Assembly (NCBI GenBank): GCA_050180895.1
Contig: JBFXDS010000016.1
Span: 20,035 to 84,034 of the forward strand
DNA length: 64,000 nucleotides
Source of the DNA: JBGPEQ01 sp050180895
GTDB taxonomy: Bacteria > Pseudomonadota > Alphaproteobacteria > Dongiales > Dongiaceae
Direction of reading: 5' to 3'
Shown here: one piece after another, positions 61,210 to 64,000 of the stretch
How positions within the stretch are numbered: the stretch's first letter is position 1
Layout: every line of letters begins with the position of its first letter
Program-made: the position numbers and the translations under genes
Notes under the pieces: generated by a model
Told to the model about the DNA's origin: nothing
Seen by the model: only the letters and a program-made list of their open reading frames with translations
The model's database searches: none

Positions 61210-62397
61210 ATGACCGTCCGCCACGGCCGCGAGTTTCTCAGCATCCCCGGCCCCACCACGGTACCGGACGAGGTGCTCAACGCCATGCACCGTCCGGCCG
61301 TCGACATCTATTCCGGCCCGCTGGTGGAGACGACCGAGAGCTGCCTCGCCGATCTGCGCCGGCTGTTCCGCACCGCCGGCCAGACCTACATCTACGCCGC
61401 CAACGGCCACGGCGCCTGGGAGGCGGCGCTCGTCAACATCCTGTCGCGCGGCGACCAGGTGCTCGTGCTCGAGAGCGGCCTGTTCGCCGCCGCCTGGGGC
61501 CGCATGGCCGAGGCCCTCGGCGCCGCGGTCGAGCTGCTGCCCGGCGACTGGCGCCGCGCCGTCGATCCGGCGGCGCTGGAGGCGCGCTTGCGCCGCGACA
61601 GGACCGGCGCGATCAAGGCGGTGTTCACCGTCCAGGTCGATACCGCCTCGGGGGCGGTCAACGACATCCCCGCCATCCGCAAGGCCATCGATGCCGCCGG
61701 CCATCCGGCGCTGCTCGCCGTCGATACCATCGCCTCGCTCGCCACCATGCCCTTCGACATGGACGGCTGGGGCGTCGACCTCGCCGTCACCGGCTCGCAG
61801 AAGGGGCTGATGCTGCCGCCGGGCCTCAGCTTCGTCGCCGCCGGCGCCAAGGCCAAGGCCGCGCATGAGAAGGCCGGCCTGCGCACGCCCTATTGGGACT
61901 GGACCGCGCGCGAGGGGCCGGAGCACTACCAGAAATATTGCGGCACGCCGCCGGAGCATCTGCTGTTCGGCCTGCGCAAGTCGCTGGACATGCTCTTCGC
62001 CGAAGGCCTCGACAACGCCATCCTCCGCCACCGCCTGCTGGCCGAGGCCGCCCGCGCCGCCGTCGCCGTCTGGAGCGAGGGCGGGGCGCTGGCCTTCAAC
62101 ATCCTGGCGCCGGCGCAGCGCGCCAATTCCGTCACCACCGTGCGCATGGCCGAGGGTCGCGATCCGCAGCCGCTGCTCGATTACTGCCGCGAGAAATGCG
62201 GCGTCGTCGTCGGCGTCGGCATCGGCGCCCTCGACGGCAAGGCCATCCGCATCGCCCATATGGGCCATGTCAACGCGCCGATGCTGCTGGGCACCCTGGC
62301 GGTGGTCGAGACCGGCCTCGTCGCCCTCGGCATCCCCCACGGCAGGGGCGGCGTCCAGGCGGCGATCGATGGGCTCGGCCGCGCCGTCCCGCCGTGA
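61210..62397 (+). CDS. Class V aminotransferase (serine-/alanine-glyoxylate type)
   Basis: A 395-residue PLP enzyme of aminotransferase class V. It begins LSIPGPTTVPDEVLNAMHRP, with the cofactor site AANGHGAWEAALVNIL, ring Asp in LLAVDTIASLATMPF and the Schiff-base Lys in VTGSQKGLMLPPGLSF. It is closest in pattern to serine-glyoxylate (SgaA) or alanine-glyoxylate aminotransferases. It may feed glyoxylate or hydroxypyruvate handled by the GhrA-type reductase at 20319. The start is the ATG at 61210 rather than the in-frame TTG two codons earlier. Confidence 0.92.
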   Translation: MTVRHGREFLSIPGPTTVPDEVLNAMHRPAVDIYSGPLVETTESCLADLRRLFRTAGQTYIYAANGHGAWEAALVNILSRGDQVLVLESGLFAAAWGRMAEALGAAVELLPGDWRRAVDPAALEARLRRDRTGAIKAVFTVQVDTASGAVNDIPAIRKAIDAAGHPALLAVDTIASLATMPFDMDGWGVDLAVTGSQKGLMLPPGLSFVAAGAKAKAAHEKAGLRTPYWDWTAREGPEHYQKYCGTPPEHLLFGLRKSLDMLFAEGLDNAILRHRLLAEAARAAVAVWSEGGALAFNILAPAQRANSVTTVRMAEGRDPQPLLDYCREKCGVVVGVGIGALDGKAIRIAHMGHVNAPMLLGTLAVVETGLVALGIPHGRGGVQAAIDGLGRAVPP

Positions 62398-62413
62398 TCC
62401 GCGCGTTCGGACT

Positions 62414-62506
62414 GTAGGGGCGCGCGGCGCGCGCCCGTCCATCCGCGGCGCGATGATCCCGGATCGACCTCGTCCGTCCACGGCACGGGCGCGCGCCGCG
62501 CGCCCC
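62414..62506. repeat. Paired palindromic repeat, GTAGGGGCG family, diverged copy 3
   Basis: Arm 1 GTAGGGGCGCGCGGCGCGCG (62414-62433, then CCC) and arm 2 GGGCGCGCGCCGCGCGCCCC (62487-62506) are inverted. The GAGC/GCTC core of the other copies is replaced by GCGC, and the spacer is longer (50 bases). It lies between the convergent aminotransferase and azlD. Confidence 0.7.
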
Positions 62507-62557
62507 GACAAGTCGGCTCTCATCGCCTCGCGGGGCGCCGCCGCCGGTGCAAACTTG

Positions 62558-62881
62558 CTAACTCAACACCCAGAACTGCCAGCCGAAGAAGACCAGCATC
62601 GCCCCGACGATGGTCAGCAGCTGGTGCCGCGTCGCCGCGCACAGCGCCACCGCGACGAGGGCGCCGACCAGCTGCGGGTTGCGCCAGGTCAGTTCCAGCC
62701 CTTCGCCCTGCGGCGCCACCACCATCGGCACGATGATGGCGGTCAGCACCGTCACCGGCACGAACTCGAGCGCCTGCCGCACCAGCGGCGGAAACATCAG
62801 GCGGTCGCCGAGCACGAACACCGCCGCGCGGATCGCGACGGTGATCGCCGCCATGCCCAGGATCATGGCGACATAGGTCAT
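62558..62881 (-). CDS. azlD: AzlD-family branched-chain amino acid transport protein
   Basis: A 107-residue membrane protein with four hydrophobic segments. It shows the AzlD pattern: ILGMAAITVAIRAAVFVLGD, LVRQALEFVPVTVLTAIIVP and a terminal LLTIVGAMLVFFGWQFWVL. It forms a two-component exporter for branched-chain amino acids with AzlC. The ATG overlaps the azlC stop in an ATGA. Confidence 0.93.
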   Translation of the reverse strand: MTYVAMILGMAAITVAIRAAVFVLGDRLMFPPLVRQALEFVPVTVLTAIIVPMVVAPQGEGLELTWRNPQLVGALVAVALCAATRHQLLTIVGAMLVFFGWQFWVLS

Positions 62882-63600
62882 GCCGCGTCTCCCTGCGCCG
62901 CGCGGGCGCGCAGGCGCAGCAGCGCCATGCCGACGGCGACGCCGGCGAACACAGCCGCCAGCAGGCCGAGATTGTAGGGTAGGTCGCGCCACAGATAGGC
63001 GAGGGCGCCGGCTGCGATCGCCGCCGCCAGCCGCGGCAGGCTCGCCAGCTGCGGCACGACGATGGCGATGAAGGTCGCGACCAGCGCGAAATCGAGGCCG
63101 AGCGATTGCAGCTCCGGCACCGCCGCGCCGAACAGCAGCCCGGCCAGCGTCCACAGGTTCCAGTTGACGTACATGGGGAGGCCGGAGCCGAGGAAGTACC
63201 AGTGCCCCAGCGGCGCGCGCGGCTGCCGGTGATAGAAGCCGGCCATCACGGCGAAGGTCTCGTCGGTCAGCAGCGCGGCCAGCAGCCAGCGCCAGCGCGC
63301 CGGCAGGTGCGCCACGTGCGGCAGCAAGGTCGCCGTGTACAGCATGTGGCGCAGGTTGACGATGAAGGTGGTGAGCCAGATCACCAGCAGCCCGGCATGC
63401 CCGGCCGCCAGCCCCAGGGCGATGAACTGGGCCGAGCCCGCGAACACCGTCGCCGACATCAGTTGTCCGTGCCACGGCGCCAGCGGCCCGGCCGCCGCCA
63501 GCGTCCCGAAGATGAGCCCGAACGGTGCCGCGCCGATCATCATCGGCACGGTGTCGCGGGCGCCCGCGGTAAAGCTCGACAGCGGCGTCGACGGCGGCAC
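62878..63600 (-). CDS. azlC: AzlC-family branched-chain amino acid permease
   Basis: A 240-residue membrane protein with seven or eight helices. Signatures: DTVPMMIGAAPFGLIFGTLA, AGSAQFIALGLAAGHAG, VNLRHMLYTATLLPHV and LLTDETFAVMAGFYHR. The start is GTG at 63598-63600, placed exactly after AAGGAGG; an upstream TTG at 63624 in frame is less likely. With AzlD it exports branched-chain amino acids. Confidence 0.93.
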   Translation of the reverse strand: MPPSTPLSSFTAGARDTVPMMIGAAPFGLIFGTLAAAGPLAPWHGQLMSATVFAGSAQFIALGLAAGHAGLLVIWLTTFIVNLRHMLYTATLLPHVAHLPARWRWLLAALLTDETFAVMAGFYHRQPRAPLGHWYFLGSGLPMYVNWNLWTLAGLLFGAAVPELQSLGLDFALVATFIAIVVPQLASLPRLAAAIAAGALAYLWRDLPYNLGLLAAVFAGVAVGMALLRLRARAAQGDAA

Positions 63601-63668
63601 GGGCCCTCCTTCGGCGGAACTCAAACGACCTTATCTATCATTTCGCCGGATCCTGGGGGCGGCCTTCG

Positions 63669-63723
63669 TGCGTTCTTCGTGCCGCCAAGAAAGATCTTCA
63701 TCCTGAGCTTGTCGAAGGACGCA
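63669..63723. repeat. 83-bp inverted repeat family, shortened copy E
   Basis: A 55-base derivative: the first bases TGCG join directly to the centre (TTCTTCGTGCCGCCAAG), so about 28 bases including most of the left arm are missing. The right arm TCATCCTGAGCTTGTCGAAG is intact apart from one change. Confidence 0.8.
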
Positions 63724-63957
63724 CGAACCGACAGGCGAGCCGCTTCATTGTCCCGAAACGCCGGCGCCCGAGCCATGTTCTTTCCGCCACCCCCATTCCC
63801 GGAAATGAACGCTCCGATGACGAGGAAACAAGACTCGGGCGCCGGTTCAAATTCCGTTGTCACCCCGGCGAAAGCCGCTATCACATGCACACATCTTTGT
63901 TGACCGGAATTGTGAAGGCTGACTCCCTGATGGAAGTGATTCGTCGCGGAGGGGGGC

Positions 63958-64000
63958 GTGTGGAAGCGGTTTTCGAGCTGGGGCGGTTTGGCGACCGCCG
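63958..64000 (+). CDS. Possible start of a gene cut by the window edge
   Basis: GTG at 63958 follows the purine-rich GGAGGGGGG and reads WKRFSSWGGLATA, which could begin a signal peptide. A second open frame from ATG at 63930 (EVIRRGGGRVEAVFELGRFG) also runs to the edge. Only 14 codons are visible, so neither can be assigned. Confidence 0.25.
   Translation, partial: MWKRFSSWGGLATA

Larger units (their letters stand above)
63601..64000. other. Terminal region with a repeat and an uncertain gene start
   Basis: This 400-base stretch holds the shortened repeat E. Frames crossing it up to about 63900 are not protein-like, and part of them is only repeat sequence. The last 70 bases hold a possible gene start, listed separately. 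Confidence 0.5.

Noticed and set aside
63776..63903. Short plus-strand frame starting MFFPPPPFPEMN
   Set aside because: No ribosome site, and its end carries a fragment resembling another common repeat (CACCCCGGCGAAAGCC).

Overview
The window is about 64 kb of GC-rich chromosomal DNA from an alphaproteobacterium, probably a free-living Rhodospirillales-like or Rhizobiales-like lineage; the genus cannot be fixed from sequence alone. Supporting signs are the ffs-dnaX-ybaB-recR block, a RibB with a degenerate RibA-like tail, a CycM-like cytochrome c, HisN-type phosphatase, two perfect TTAA-N7-TTAA boxes of the CtrA type, and several families of short palindromic intergenic repeats. There is no rRNA, phage, CRISPR array or complete insertion sequence. 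It reads as a core chromosome rich in amino-acid and peptide catabolism, with some secreted proteins of unknown function.

Layout. 1-2.6 kb: the 3' half of lepA, two small related membrane proteins and an HxlR regulator, then tRNA-Ser(GGA). 2.8-9.3 kb: an orphan PAS histidine kinase, a conserved hypothetical, a LuxR-type regulator followed by a class III aminotransferase, and a convergent creatininase-amidase pair. 9.4-15.7 kb: Fpg/Nei glycosylase, Kup potassium transporter, DUF1989 protein, a MshEN-like/AAA+ ATPase with a CtrA box, and a Tat-exported DUF882 protein. 15.7-21.3 kb: ArnT-like glycosyltransferase overlapping a GST gene, M17 aminopeptidase, phospholipid methyltransferase, glyoxylate/hydroxypyruvate reductase. 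21.3-28.9 kb: a tightly overlapping Yej-type peptide ABC operon with two substrate-binding proteins.

29-40 kb: HAD hydrolase, MFS exporter, a relic of an old yellow enzyme gene, glutamine amidotransferase, a VOC protein with a probable N-terminal frameshift, RibB(X), HisN, a two-haem membrane cytochrome c, kdsB-pheA, NudC carrying a palindromic element inside its coding region, TerC and DUF6134. 40-43 kb: SRP RNA with its promoter, dnaX, ybaB, recR. 43-50 kb: a hydantoinase A / aminotransferase / old yellow enzyme / hydantoinase B set, separated by repeats. 50-53 kb: a Phd-VapC type toxin-antitoxin pair with a visible promoter-operator, an RhlE-type helicase and infA. 53-58.4 kb: small envelope proteins, an EamA transporter, a Tat-type secreted protein plus OmpA, and two tandem secreted paralogues of unknown function. 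58.5-64 kb: DUF3592, a tryptophan-2-monooxygenase-like flavoenzyme, DUF1330, a class V aminotransferase, AzlCD, and the possible start of a further gene.

The most promising leads are the predicted c-di-GMP-responsive AAA+ ATPase under a CtrA box, the tandem secreted paralogues that share one nearly identical block, the in-frame palindromic element in nudC, and an 83-bp repeat family with four full copies and one arm-deleted copy. All functions are read from motifs and family knowledge; no database search was run.
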